Shown piece after piece: positions 1 through 7,900 of a DNA stretch of 27,534 bases; the first letter of the stretch is position 1, and every line of letters begins with the position of its first letter. Under the pieces are notes generated by a model. That model was not told where the DNA came from. It ran no database searches and was given only the letters and a program-made list of their open reading frames with translations. Where the stretch lies: assembly GCA_003455715.1 (NCBI GenBank), contig DMQJ01000425.1, forward strand, positions 1 to 27,534, written 5' to 3'. The stretch comes from Acidimicrobiaceae bacterium. Lineage in GTDB: Bacteria; Actinomycetota; Acidimicrobiia; Acidimicrobiales; Ilumatobacteraceae. The translations under genes and the position numbers were made by a program.

Positions 1-242
1 GTTCGGAGCGAGCTGTCCTGGCCCGTTGCCCACAGGGGGTTGTGTGCCTCGACGACGTTGGGCGGCAGGGGGAGTGGCGCCGCGCCCGTCACCACCACCA
101 CGGCGTCGAAGCCGGCGCCGAGCACGTGCTGCAGCGCGTGCTGCCACACCGGCAGACCGTGGAGCACCGCCAGCAGTTTGTGCGTCGGCCCCCGATACCG
201 GCTGCCGCCGCCGGCGGCGAGGAGGACGGCGACCGTGCGCAT
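1..242 (-). CDS. MocA/MobA-like molybdopterin nucleotidyltransferase, N-terminal part
   Basis: This is the first 80 residues of a protein that runs off the left edge of the window. The N-terminus reads LLAAGGGSRYRGPTHKLL, which matches the nucleotide-binding LAAGxSxRxGxxK loop of the MobA/MocA NTP-transferase fold. It continues with a Rossmann-type beta strand (AVVVVTG). MocA-type enzymes attach CTP to molybdopterin to make the cytosine dinucleotide cofactor used by CO-dehydrogenase-family enzymes. That role is inferred from the coxSLM genes and the CoxD/CoxE/XdhC maturation genes on the same strand. A guanylyltransferase or another sugar nucleotidyltransferase cannot be excluded from the N-terminus alone. 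The ATG at 242 is the first residue of the conserved loop strand, so the start is well supported. Confidence 0.75.
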   Translation of the reverse strand, partial: MRTVAVLLAAGGGSRYRGPTHKLLAVLHGLPVWQHALQHVLGAGFDAVVVVTGAAPLPLPPNVVEAHNPLWATGQDSSLR

Positions 243-480
243 CGCCGAACTGTATGCCGAGTGGGTCGTCGTCGAAGCTCCCTGCCCGACGCATACATGA
301 CGGAATCATGACGAATAAGTTGCGACTGGGTTGATTGTTTCAGTTCCATGACGCTAACGTGACCGACCGTAACGACGGCCGTGGTCCATTCGTGGGCGAC
401 CAGGGTTCGGCGTGCGGACGTGTCGGTGCTCCCGTGTGGTGCCGGCGCCGTGAAAGAGGGCGGACCTCGATCACGACCCA

Positions 481-501
481 GGTTGGGCGAGCGGCCCAAC
501 C
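481..501 (+). promoter_or_regulatory. Leader hairpin just upstream of the NlpC/P60 gene
   Basis: A perfect 8-bp inverted repeat (GGTTGGGC, 5-base loop, GCCCAACC) ends 9 bases before the AAAGGA ribosome binding site of the gene starting at 521. A transcript carrying it would hold a stable stem next to the translation start. It lies in a 278-base non-coding leader (243-520) that holds no other gene. I could not match the leader to a known riboswitch. Cell-wall hydrolases in actinobacteria are sometimes controlled by c-di-AMP riboswitches, but the conserved core of that class is not recognisable here. Confidence 0.4.
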
Positions 502-520
502 GCCTCACGAAAGGAACGTC

Positions 521-1177
521 ATGCAAGTGACGCTTCGTCGCCTCATCGGCACAACCAGTCTCGCCGCAGCCCTCAGCCTTGGTGCTGTGGGTGTGGCACC
601 CGCGTCGGCCTCGTCGGCGCATCCGGCCTACACCGTCATCGGCAAGGACGGCCTCGCCGGTTACGCCGACGTCGCGATGAATGCCTGGCTCCGGTTCACC
701 GCCTATCAGAAGCCGGCCGACCTCGCTGAGTTCGATCGCATTCGCGATGCGTTGGCCCTCGAAGCCGCCCGGCGGGTGGGCGCCGACGGTGCCCGCATGC
801 AGGCCGCATGGCGCCGAGCCGACCGTGCGCATCAGGTGGCCCTCATGTCGGCCATGACCCAGCTCGGTACGCCGTACCGCCGCAACACCAGCAAGCCCGG
901 TTCGGGTTTCGATTGCAGCGGCCTCACCACGTGGGCCTGGGCACAGTCGGGTATCACGCTTCCTCGTCAGAGCCGCTCGCAGATCAACACCGTGGTGCGC
1001 GTCAGCCGCGAGCAGGCGCAGGCCGGCGACCTCGTGTACTACCCCGGCCACGTGTCGCTGTACCTCGGCGTCGACAACTACATCCTGCACGCGCCGTTCA
1101 CCGGCCGCAGCGTGGAGTTCTCGCACATCAAGAGCAGCCGCGCCAACTCGGTGCTGTTCGGCAACCCTGCTGCCTGA
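521..1177 (+). CDS. Secreted NlpC/P60-family peptidoglycan hydrolase
   Basis: The 218-residue product has an N-terminal signal peptide (RR, hydrophobic stretch, likely cleavage after ASA near residue 30) and a C-terminal NlpC/P60 domain. The catalytic Cys is in the SGFDCSGL motif (Cys132). The domain continues with GDLVYYPGHVSLYLG, whose His177 fits the catalytic His, and ILHAP (His190) supplies the usual third polar residue. Enzymes of this family cut the D-gamma-glutamyl-diaminopimelate bond in peptidoglycan stem peptides outside the membrane. The middle (about 35-105) is a helical spacer without a recognisable binding domain. The frame is open to 335, but ATG 521 is chosen because it has a good AAAGGA site 6 bases away and directly precedes the signal peptide. 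It is monocistronic, between two oppositely oriented molybdenum-maturation genes. Confidence 0.9.
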   Translation: MQVTLRRLIGTTSLAAALSLGAVGVAPASASSAHPAYTVIGKDGLAGYADVAMNAWLRFTAYQKPADLAEFDRIRDALALEAARRVGADGARMQAAWRRADRAHQVALMSAMTQLGTPYRRNTSKPGSGFDCSGLTTWAWAQSGITLPRQSRSQINTVVRVSREQAQAGDLVYYPGHVSLYLGVDNYILHAPFTGRSVEFSHIKSSRANSVLFGNPAA

Positions 1178-1181
1178 TCGC

Positions 1182-1198
1182 CAGCCGATCGTCGGCTG
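1182..1198. terminator. Hairpin between convergent genes
   Basis: A perfect 7-bp stem (CAGCCGA, loop TCG, TCGGCTG) lies 5 bases after the NlpC/P60 stop codon and 27 bases from the stop of the convergent XdhC C-domain gene. It could end transcription from both sides. There is no T-tract, so intrinsic termination is not certain. Confidence 0.4.
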
Positions 1199-1224
1199 AT
1201 CGCCCGCTCCGGCGGCAGCGTGGT

Positions 1225-2025
1225 TCAGGAGTGAATTGGCCCGCTGCCGTCGCGCAGGCTCGGCACACCCCGTCCGGTGCGTCGGGCGATGATCTCAGCG
1301 CAGATGCTCACCGCGGTCTCCTCCGGGGTGCGTGCACCAAGGTCGAGCCCGATGGGCGACATCAGCCGATCGAGTTGCTCGGGGCGGTCGATGCCCACCT
1401 CGGCGAGACGCTCGAGCCGCGTGGCGTGGGTGCGCCGGCTGCCCATCACGCCGATGTAACCAACCGACGTGGCGAGTGCTCCCGCCACCGCGGGCACGTC
1501 GAACTTGGGGTCGTGGGTGAGAATGCACACGGCGTCTCGCTGGCGCAGGGTGTGCCCACGCCGCTCGAACAGCGGGCCCGGCCAACTCACCACCACTTCG
1601 TCGGCCATGGGGAAGCGGCGACGGGTGGCGAACACCTCCCGGGCGTCGCACACCGTCACTCGGTAGCCGAGCACCTTTGCCACCTTGGCCAAGGCAGCCG
1701 TGAAGTCGACCGCTCCGAAGATCCACATCTGCGGCGGAGGGGCCCAACTCTCCACGAACACGGTCACTGCCGGTGCCTCGAGGTCTTCCGGCGTGGTCTG
1801 CCCGTCGGGTCCGTACCGACGCACTCCGCTACGGCCGGCCTCCAACTCGGCGATCGCATCGCGCGAGGCGATGCGGTCGAGTTCGGCGTTGCCAAGGCTG
1901 CCGAGCGGGTCGGTGCCGGGGGTGACCAACAACTTGGCGCCCACGTTCGGTCCGTCGACAACGGTGACGAGCGCCACCGGTTCGTCGGCCCGGAGCAACT
2001 CGCTGAGGCTAGCGAACAGTGCCAT
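1225..2025 (-). CDS. XdhC-family protein, C-terminal (Rossmann) domain as a separate gene
   Basis: The 266-residue product corresponds to the XdhC C-terminal domain. The hallmark is a nucleotide-binding region reading WIFGAVDFTAALAKVAKVLG, then VTVCDAREVFATRRRFP, and later GYIGVMGSRRTHATRLERL and PIGLDLGARTPEETAVSI, all typical of the family. XdhC/CoxI proteins bind the molybdenum cofactor and assist its sulfuration and insertion into xanthine-oxidase-family enzymes. The first 110 residues before the Rossmann part are variable. The ATG at 2025 shares one base with the stop of the preceding XdhC N-domain gene (TGATG), implying translational coupling. The frame is open further upstream, to 2070, but that stretch overlaps the other gene. 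In many organisms the two domains are one polypeptide; here they are encoded separately. Confidence 0.88.
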   Translation of the reverse strand: MALFASLSELLRADEPVALVTVVDGPNVGAKLLVTPGTDPLGSLGNAELDRIASRDAIAELEAGRSGVRRYGPDGQTTPEDLEAPAVTVFVESWAPPPQMWIFGAVDFTAALAKVAKVLGYRVTVCDAREVFATRRRFPMADEVVVSWPGPLFERRGHTLRQRDAVCILTHDPKFDVPAVAGALATSVGYIGVMGSRRTHATRLERLAEVGIDRPEQLDRLMSPIGLDLGARTPEETAVSICAEIIARRTGRGVPSLRDGSGPIHS

Positions 2026-2342
2026 CACCACTCCAACGGTTCGATGAACAGGCGGATGGTGCCGCCACACGTGAGGCCCACGGCGAAGGCGTCGTCGTCG
2101 CTGTAGCCGAAGCTGACGATGCGAGCGGGTGCCTCACCGGCGAGCACGGCGAGCGCCTCGCCCACCACTGCCCCCTCCACGCAGCCACCGCTGACGCTGC
2201 CAGCCACTTCACCGTGCTCGTTCACGGCCATCGCCGCGCCCGGGTCGCGCGGGCCCGAGCCTTCGATGTCGACCACCCGGGCAACCGCTACGCGCAGCCC
2301 GGCCGCATGCCAGCGATCGATGTCGTCGAGCAGATCCTTCAT
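2025..2342 (-). CDS. XdhC/CoxI-family protein, N-terminal domain as a separate gene
   Basis: The 105-residue product is a complete XdhC/CoxI N-terminal domain and nothing else. It carries GSGPRDPGAAMAV, then GSVSGGCVEGAVV with the conserved cysteine (Cys54), and ends with VGLTCGGTIRLFIEPL containing the second conserved cysteine (Cys92). The domain takes part in handling the molybdenum cofactor before insertion into the hydroxylase. Its ATG overlaps the stop of the VWA gene by ATGA, and its own stop overlaps the start of the XdhC C-domain gene by one base. The two XdhC pieces are therefore probably made in equal amounts and act as a heteromer. The split is clean and both halves keep their motifs, so this is not a recent frameshift. 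Confidence 0.9.
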   Translation of the reverse strand: MKDLLDDIDRWHAAGLRVAVARVVDIEGSGPRDPGAAMAVNEHGEVAGSVSGGCVEGAVVGEALAVLAGEAPARIVSFGYSDDDAFAVGLTCGGTIRLFIEPLEW

Positions 2343-3520
2343 GCCACCCTCCCGCTCCGACTCGCTGCACGCGTGGCCGCGTGCCGTCCCTCGCCACGCC
2401 GAGGGGCGTCGGCAGCGATCACAGCAGCGAGTTCGTGCATCGCCGCCAGGCTATGCCCTTCCACGAAGTCGTCGACATAGGGCAGGGCCGCCGCCATTCC
2501 GCGCGCCAGCGGCGCATACCCAGGGGTGACCTTCAACGGGTTCACCCACACCAGGTGGTAGCTGACGCGTTGCAGCCGCTTCATCTGCTCGGCCAGCACG
2601 TGCGGATCGCCGCGGTCCCAGCCGTCGCTGAGCACGACGACGATTGCTCCACGGGCCATCCCGCGGACACCCCACTGGTCGTTGAACGTTCGCAGGCACT
2701 CACCAATTCGCGTGCCGCCACTCCAGTCGTGCACACGTCGGCCCGCCTCCGCCAGCGCCTTGTCGGGATCGCGGCTGTGCAACTCCTTGGTCATGCGGGT
2801 AAGGCGGGTGCCGATGGCGAAGGCCTCCACCCGCTGGCGACCGCTGACTGCCGCATGCACGAACCGGAGCATGGCCCGCGCATACGGCTCCATGGAGCCG
2901 CTGATGTCGAGGAGGAGCACCAGCCGACGCAATCGTGGCCCTGGCTCCTGCCACAGGCGGGTGATGGGTTCGCCGCCGGTGCGCAGCGCGGAGCGCAACG
3001 TTGCCTGAACATCTGGTCGACGCCCATGGCGGTGGCGGCGGTAGCGGAACGACCGTCGTGGCGGGCCGACGAAGCGCAAGCTCGCCATCAGTTCCTGCGC
3101 CAAGCGAAGTTCGTCGTGGTCGTACTGGGCGAAGTCCTTGTGGCGTAACACCTCCATCGCGGAGAACCGCAACGTGATGGTGGGCTCGTCGGAGGGTGGC
3201 GCGTCGCCCTGGTCGTCGCTGTTGCCGTCGTCGCTGTCGTCGTCGATGGCAAGCGTGATGTGAAGTGGCTCCTGCTCGGCCTCGTCCGCTGCCAGCGCCG
3301 AGCGCGCCGCCCAGAACACCGCGAATGCCCGGTCGTACACCACGATGTCGTCGGGGTTGCGAACCAGGGTGGCCCGCCCGGCCCAGTACACCTCGGATCG
3401 TTCGTCGAGGTGCAGGCGCCCGAGCGCATCGACGAAGGTGAGCACGCTGCCGAGCGGCACACGGAGGCCTGCCCCGCGCAGCACGCGAGCGAACGCGACC
3501 GCCATACGATCAGCGTTCAC
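2339..3520 (-). CDS. coxE: CoxE-type VWA-domain protein
   Basis: The 393-residue product has a C-terminal von Willebrand factor A domain with an intact MIDAS start, LLLDISGSM (about 202-210), the metal-coordinating Thr region GTRLTR (about 237-242), and VVLSDGWDRGDP further on. The N-terminal half is the CoxE-like region, with an acidic low-complexity linker rich in Asp and Ser (about 92-112). CoxE works with the CoxD AAA+ ATPase to build the sulfur-bridged copper-molybdenum site in CO dehydrogenase; in form II systems the partner reaction is not settled. The start is GTG 3520, overlapping the ATPase stop by GTGA, and the stop overlaps the next start by ATGA. The same frame runs much further upstream inside the ATPase gene, but only as a shadow. 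Confidence 0.88.
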   Translation of the reverse strand: MNADRMAVAFARVLRGAGLRVPLGSVLTFVDALGRLHLDERSEVYWAGRATLVRNPDDIVVYDRAFAVFWAARSALAADEAEQEPLHITLAIDDDSDDGNSDDQGDAPPSDEPTITLRFSAMEVLRHKDFAQYDHDELRLAQELMASLRFVGPPRRSFRYRRHRHGRRPDVQATLRSALRTGGEPITRLWQEPGPRLRRLVLLLDISGSMEPYARAMLRFVHAAVSGRQRVEAFAIGTRLTRMTKELHSRDPDKALAEAGRRVHDWSGGTRIGECLRTFNDQWGVRGMARGAIVVVLSDGWDRGDPHVLAEQMKRLQRVSYHLVWVNPLKVTPGYAPLARGMAAALPYVDDFVEGHSLAAMHELAAVIAADAPRRGEGRHAATRAASRSGRVA

Positions 3521-4440
3521 GGTCGCTGGAAGCCCCGTTCGAAGGCTTGCTTGACGAGATCGGCGATGCCGTGCTGGCGGGTGCGCTCCTGGTCTTCGCG
3601 GTACTTCAGCACGGTGCCGAGCGTCGCCGACACCACCTTCTCGTCGAGTTCGGTCACTCCGAGGGCGGCGAGCGCCTGGGCCCAGTCGATGGTCTCGGCG
3701 ACGCCCGGTGGCTTGTACAGGTGCAGTTCGCGGAGGCCTTCGACCGCGGCGGCCACCTGGCGCGCCAACCGATCGAGCGCTTGGGGCACACGCATGCGCA
3801 CGATGCTCACCTCGCGCTCGAAGTCGGGGTGCTCCACCCAGTGGTAGAGACAGCGGCGCTTCAGCGCGTCGTGCACGTCGCGCGTGCGGTTGCTGGTGAG
3901 GATGACGATGGGCGGCCGTACCGCAGCGAACCGGCCCAGCTCGGGCACGGTGATCTGGTACTCGCTGAGCACCTCGAGCAGGTAGGCCTCGAACTCGTCG
4001 TCGGCCCGATCGACTTCGTCGATGAGCAGCACCGGGGGCTGCTCGGCGCCCGAGTCGATCGCTTGCAGCAGCGCGCGCTTCAGCAGGAACCGCTCGTGGT
4101 ACAGCTGTTGTTCCAGAGCGCTGGTGGTGAGCCCGAGTGACTCGCCGGTGGCCTCGGAGGCGCGAAGGTGCAGCAGTTGGCGGCTGTAGTCCCAGTCGTA
4201 GACGGCTTGGGAGACATCGATGCCCTCGTAGCACTGCAAGCGGATGAGCTGCCCCCCGGTCCAGCGGCTGAGCACCTTCGCCACCTCGGTCTTGCCGACG
4301 CCGGCCTCACCTTCGAGGAGGAGAGGGCGCTGCAGCGTGAGGGCCAGGTAGATCGACGTGGAGAGCCCGTCGTCGGGGATGTAGCCGTGTGCAGCGAGAG
4401 CGGCCGACACCTCGGCGGGGGTGGCGATCGAGAGCGTCAT
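3517..4440 (-). CDS. coxD: CoxD/MoxR-type AAA+ ATPase
   Basis: The 307-residue product is a MoxR-like AAA+ ATPase. Walker A is GEAGVGKT (44-51), Walker B is LLIDEVDR (138-145), and sensor 1 lies in VILTSNRTRDVHDALKRRC, which also holds the arginine-finger region. The segment LIRLQCYEGIDVSQAVYDW is characteristic of the CoxD subgroup. The protein is expected to remodel the apo-hydroxylase with the VWA partner encoded directly downstream (GTGA overlap). ATG 4440 is chosen because it begins the family-like N-terminus; the open frame extends to 4716, inside the divergent glycosidase gene. Only 21 bases separate this start from that divergent start, so both promoters must overlap the neighbouring coding sequences or each other. 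Confidence 0.9.
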   Translation of the reverse strand: MTLSIATPAEVSAALAAHGYIPDDGLSTSIYLALTLQRPLLLEGEAGVGKTEVAKVLSRWTGGQLIRLQCYEGIDVSQAVYDWDYSRQLLHLRASEATGESLGLTTSALEQQLYHERFLLKRALLQAIDSGAEQPPVLLIDEVDRADDEFEAYLLEVLSEYQITVPELGRFAAVRPPIVILTSNRTRDVHDALKRRCLYHWVEHPDFEREVSIVRMRVPQALDRLARQVAAAVEGLRELHLYKPPGVAETIDWAQALAALGVTELDEKVVSATLGTVLKYREDQERTRQHGIADLVKQAFERGFQRP

Positions 4441-4461
4441 TGCGCAGAAGGTTAGAGGGGG

Positions 4462-6138
4462 ATGCCATGCTGGTGCTTGATGGGCCCCCGATCCCACGAA
4501 CCACAACCCGCATCGTTGCGCACCGTGCGCGTGCACGCCCCGTCGGCCTCCGCCGTGCGCGTCCAGGTGCGACCATGTCATGCCCCCACCGGCGAAACGT
4601 CGGTGGCGGCCCGACACGATGCGGCCGATGGGCGGTGGGTTGCTGAGTTCGAGGCGTTCGCGGGCGACCACTACTGGCTGGTCGTCGATGATGGTCCGCC
4701 GCTGCTCGACCCACACTCACTCGACGTGGCATTCACCGACGCCGGCCCGGTGAGTGTGGTGCGCGACCCGTGGGAGGTGCACCCGCAGGCAGCACCGCTG
4801 CGACACGCCCCCGTGGTGTACGAGGCGCACGTGAAGGGCTTCGGCGGCTCATATCTCGGGTGCATCGATCGCCTCGACCATGTGGTGCACACCGGCGCGA
4901 ACGTGCTCGAGCTGATGCCTGTCCACCCGTTCGACGACAGCGACAATTACTGGGGCTACATGCCGCTCGTCTGGGGCGCGGTGCACCGCGGCTATGCCCG
5001 TGACCACTCGCGGGCTGCGGAGGAGCTGGCGGAACTGGTCGCTGCTGCACATCGACGCGGTCTGCACGTGTGGCTCGACGTGGTCTTCAACCACACGGGC
5101 GACGATGGGCTGGCTCATCCGGTGCGCTCGCTGCGCGGGCTCGACGAGCGCGGCCTGTACCGCCATCACGCCGACGGCCGACCCACCAACGACAGCGGCT
5201 GCGGGAACGACGTCGATCCGTCGCACCCGTACATTCGCTCGCTGGTGCTCGAGGGCCTCGATCGGCTTGCCGACCTGGGGGTCGACGGCTTCCGCTTCGA
5301 TCTCGCGTCGCTGCTCACCCGCGACGGGGGAGGCTTGGTGGACCGCATCACCGAGTGGGGCCGCCGCCGCGGCGTCACGCTGGTGGCCGAGGCCTGGGAC
5401 CTTGGCGCCTACCAGGTGGGTCATGGCTGGCCGTGGCCTGAGTGGCTGCAGTGGAACGACCGCTTCCGCGACACCGTCCGCAGCTTTCTGCGCGGTGAGC
5501 CCGGCATGGTGCACGCGCTGAGCCAGCGGGTGCAGGGCAGCCCCGATCTGTTCGGTGCCGACGGCCGCGCCCGCACGTTGAACTTCGTCACCGCCCACGA
5601 CGGGCTGACCATGCACGATCTCACGACGCTCACCAGCGACCGCCATCGTTCATGGGACTGCGGCCCCGAGCTGCGGCTCCAGCAACTGCAGAACTACTTC
5701 ACGCTGTTGCTGCTCTCGGCTGGCGCTGCAATGTGGGTAATGGGCGACGAGTTCGCCCGCACCCAACAGAACCACGACAACCCCTACAACATCGACGGCC
5801 CGCTCACGCACGTCGATTGGGCGTCGGCCAGCGAGTGGCGACGCCTCACGGAGGCGGTGCGAACGCTCACCCGTCTGCGCCGGTCGCGCCCTCCTACCGA
5901 GTTCCGCTTCTACGGCGTCGGCGCGCAGATGGACGACGGCCCCAACTCGCACAGCCTGGCATGGAGCAGCAACGGGCTCTACGTGATGGCGAACGCCTGG
6001 TGGGAGCCGCTCACCTTCGAGATCCAGGAACCGGGGGAGTGGCGAACGGTGGTGGCCAGTGCCCCCGCCCGACACCGCAAGCGACTCGTCGACGTGGCGC
6101 CCCGGTCGGTGGTGGTGCTGCAGCGCATCGCCGGCTGA
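4462..6138 (+). CDS. GlgX/isoamylase-like glycoside hydrolase (GH13)
   Basis: The product (up to 558 residues) is an alpha-amylase-superfamily enzyme with all four classic regions: DVVFNHT (206-212), GVDGFRFDLA with nucleophile Asp280, LVAEAWD with acid/base Glu310, and FVTAHDG with Asp380. The elements SGCGND and WNDRFRDTVRSFLRG are typical of glycogen-debranching GlgX/isoamylase enzymes, which cut alpha-1,6 branches of glycogen or limit dextrins. A shortened CBM48-like domain occupies about residues 20-105. The protein is about 100 residues shorter than usual GlgX. The start is uncertain: ATG 4462 touches the AGAGGGG sequence at 4454-4460, and the next in-frame ATG is 4480. TreZ was considered, but the GCGND and WNDRFRD motifs favour GlgX. 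No other glycogen gene is nearby. Confidence 0.85.
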   Translation: MPCWCLMGPRSHEPQPASLRTVRVHAPSASAVRVQVRPCHAPTGETSVAARHDAADGRWVAEFEAFAGDHYWLVVDDGPPLLDPHSLDVAFTDAGPVSVVRDPWEVHPQAAPLRHAPVVYEAHVKGFGGSYLGCIDRLDHVVHTGANVLELMPVHPFDDSDNYWGYMPLVWGAVHRGYARDHSRAAEELAELVAAAHRRGLHVWLDVVFNHTGDDGLAHPVRSLRGLDERGLYRHHADGRPTNDSGCGNDVDPSHPYIRSLVLEGLDRLADLGVDGFRFDLASLLTRDGGGLVDRITEWGRRRGVTLVAEAWDLGAYQVGHGWPWPEWLQWNDRFRDTVRSFLRGEPGMVHALSQRVQGSPDLFGADGRARTLNFVTAHDGLTMHDLTTLTSDRHRSWDCGPELRLQQLQNYFTLLLLSAGAAMWVMGDEFARTQQNHDNPYNIDGPLTHVDWASASEWRRLTEAVRTLTRLRRSRPPTEFRFYGVGAQMDDGPNSHSLAWSSNGLYVMANAWWEPLTFEIQEPGEWRTVVASAPARHRKRLVDVAPRSVVVLQRIAG

Positions 6139-6180
6139 CGGGGGGTGGCTGGGCGCGCATCGTGCATGCCCGCGTTCACG

Positions 6181-6396
6181 TCAGTTCGATTTCGATTCGC
6201 CCTCTGCAGATGGGACCGTTCCACGACGAAGAAGGCAGAACTCATTGCCCTCGGGGTCGTGCAACACCACCGTGTGTTCGCTGGCTTGGTGTGCCCCGAG
6301 ACGTGCACCCAATGACGTCAGTCGGGCCAGTTCGGCAGGAACGTCGTCGGCGACGAGGTCGAGGTGCTGCCGTGCATTCGAAATCGAAGCGAGGTG
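6181..6396 (-). pseudogene. C-terminal remnant of a VOC/glyoxalase-family gene
   Basis: On the minus strand a frame ending in TGA at 6181 encodes NARQHLDLVADDVPAELARL and, after a short turn, HTVVLHDPEGNEFCLLRRG. This is the second half of a small VOC (glyoxalase/bleomycin-resistance fold) domain, including the metal-ligand-type His (HLDL) and the terminal Glu (GNEFCLL). The first half of the domain is absent. Upstream in the same frame the sequence becomes unrelated and runs into the end of the flavoprotein gene, with no ATG. The segment is probably a leftover of a gene deleted or overwritten at its 5-prime end. I see no other gene in 6139-6436. Confidence 0.65.
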
Positions 6397-6436
6397 AGCG
6401 AGGGCTGTCGAACGGCGGAGCAGTCGAACCGTCGAC

Positions 6437-7873
6437 CTACGAGTCGAAGCCGAGGCCGAAGCGGTCGAGACCGCGTAGCCACAGGTTGCGCTTGCCCGTC
6501 TTGTCTTCGCGGTCGAGTGAGTAGCGGGTGGCTTGAATGCCGATGAAGCGGAACGGCTCAGGCGGGAATGGAATCGGCTTCGACTTGACGAACTCGGTCT
6601 CGGTGGCCTTGCTGCGCTTGCCGTCGAGCAGGTCGAGCATCACCTCTGCACCGAAGCGGGTGCTGGCGACGCCGAGGCCGGTGTAGCCCACCGAGTAGGC
6701 CACGCGCCCCTGCCACGCCTTGCCCCAGAACACGCTGAACCGGCTGCACGTGTCGATGACGCCACCCCAGGTGTGCGTGAACTTCACGCCTTCCAACTGC
6801 GGGAACGTGTCGAAGAAGTGCTTGCTCAGCTTGGCCCACGTCTCCGGGCGGCTCTCGAACTCGCTGTTCATCTTGCCGCCCCAGAAGTAGATGACGTCGT
6901 AGCCACCCCACAGGATGCGGTTGTCTTCGGTGAGTCGGTAGTAGTGGAACTGGTTGCTGATGTCGCTGAGGCCCTGGCGCTTCTCCCAGCCGATCTCGGC
7001 CAGCTGCGCTTTGGTGAGCGGCTCGGTGACCATGCAGTAGTCGTACACCGGCGCGATGTAGTGGCCGATGCGCTTGAGGAGCGGCTTGAACGCGTTGGTG
7101 GCCAGCGCCACACGGCCGGCACGGATGCGGCCGAGCGGTGTGGTGACCAGCACGCCCACGCCGTCCTTCTCGATCGACGTCGCCTTCGTGTCTTCGTAGA
7201 TGCGCACGCCCAGCGACATCGCCGCCGCCTTCAGCCCCCACGCCAAGCGGGCAGGGTCGACCAACGCGGCGCGGTCTTTGCGCCACAGCCCACCGAGGTA
7301 GGTGGGCGAGTTCACCTGGGCGCGCATGGCCTGCTGGTCGAGCAGCTCCACCTTCTGGCCGAGCGCGCGGAGTTGGGTGTAGTCGTCGCGCAGCTCGTCG
7401 AGATACGACGGCGCGTGGAACGTGGTGGCGATATCGATGACGCCGGTGCGTTCGTAGTCGCAGTCGATGTTGTAGCGCTGGATGGCGGCCTCGATGTCGT
7501 TGAGGTTCTTCAGCCCCAACTCCTCCAGCAGCGGCAACTCCTGCGGGAAGCGCTCCTGCCCGTTGGCCACCCCATGAGTGAGGCTGCTCTCCATGAAGCC
7601 ACCGTTGCGGCCACTGGCCTGCGAACCCACCTCGTGTGCGTCGATGAGCACCACATCGCGGCTGGGGTCGCGCTCTTTGGCGATGATGGCCGTCCACAAA
7701 CCGTTGTAGCCGCCGCCCACCACACAGAGGTCGCAGCTCTCGGTGCGCACCAGGGTGGGGTTGCTGTCGGGTTCGTCGGCGTCGTCGTACCAGTAGGGGT
7801 ACGGATCGGCGTCGGCGATCGCGTCGAGATGGAACTCCTTGATGTCTTCGTCGCCGTCGATGTCGAACGACAT
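6437..7873 (-). CDS. FAD-dependent oxidoreductase, DAO family
   Basis: The 478-residue product has an N-terminal FAD-binding Rossmann motif in CDLCVVGGGYNGLWTA (GxGxxG at 53-58), followed by the DAO-family ATP-like signature GSQASGRNGGF (about 83-93) that contacts FAD. The C-terminal half has the substrate-domain features YSVGYTGLGVASTRFGAEV. Such enzymes oxidise amines or amino acids, with members acting on gamma-glutamylputrescine, glycine or sarcosine; the substrate cannot be read from the sequence. A 40-residue acidic N-terminal extension rich in Asp and Tyr precedes the FAD motif. It has no signal peptide, so the enzyme is cytoplasmic. The ATG at 7873 is the first in frame. It stands alone, 27 bases downstream of the PIN-domain gene on the same strand, so co-transcription is possible. 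Confidence 0.85.
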   Translation of the reverse strand: MSFDIDGDEDIKEFHLDAIADADPYPYWYDDADEPDSNPTLVRTESCDLCVVGGGYNGLWTAIIAKERDPSRDVVLIDAHEVGSQASGRNGGFMESSLTHGVANGQERFPQELPLLEELGLKNLNDIEAAIQRYNIDCDYERTGVIDIATTFHAPSYLDELRDDYTQLRALGQKVELLDQQAMRAQVNSPTYLGGLWRKDRAALVDPARLAWGLKAAAMSLGVRIYEDTKATSIEKDGVGVLVTTPLGRIRAGRVALATNAFKPLLKRIGHYIAPVYDYCMVTEPLTKAQLAEIGWEKRQGLSDISNQFHYYRLTEDNRILWGGYDVIYFWGGKMNSEFESRPETWAKLSKHFFDTFPQLEGVKFTHTWGGVIDTCSRFSVFWGKAWQGRVAYSVGYTGLGVASTRFGAEVMLDLLDGKRSKATETEFVKSKPIPFPPEPFRFIGIQATRYSLDREDKTGKRNLWLRGLDRFGLGFDS

Positions 7874-7900
7874 GGTCTCACCACCTGTTCGGGCGACAGG

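Noticed and set aside
335..520. N-terminal extension of the NlpC/P60 protein
   Set aside because: The extension has no ribosome binding site and would bury the signal peptide; ATG 521 has both a site and the signal peptide directly after it.
300..520. c-di-AMP (ydaO) riboswitch
   Set aside because: The gene type fits, but the conserved core bases of that riboswitch are not recognisable in the leader.
3521..4234. Long upstream extension of the VWA gene frame
   Set aside because: It overlaps the AAA+ ATPase gene in another frame and is Arg-rich shadow sequence; the GTGA overlap gives the real start.
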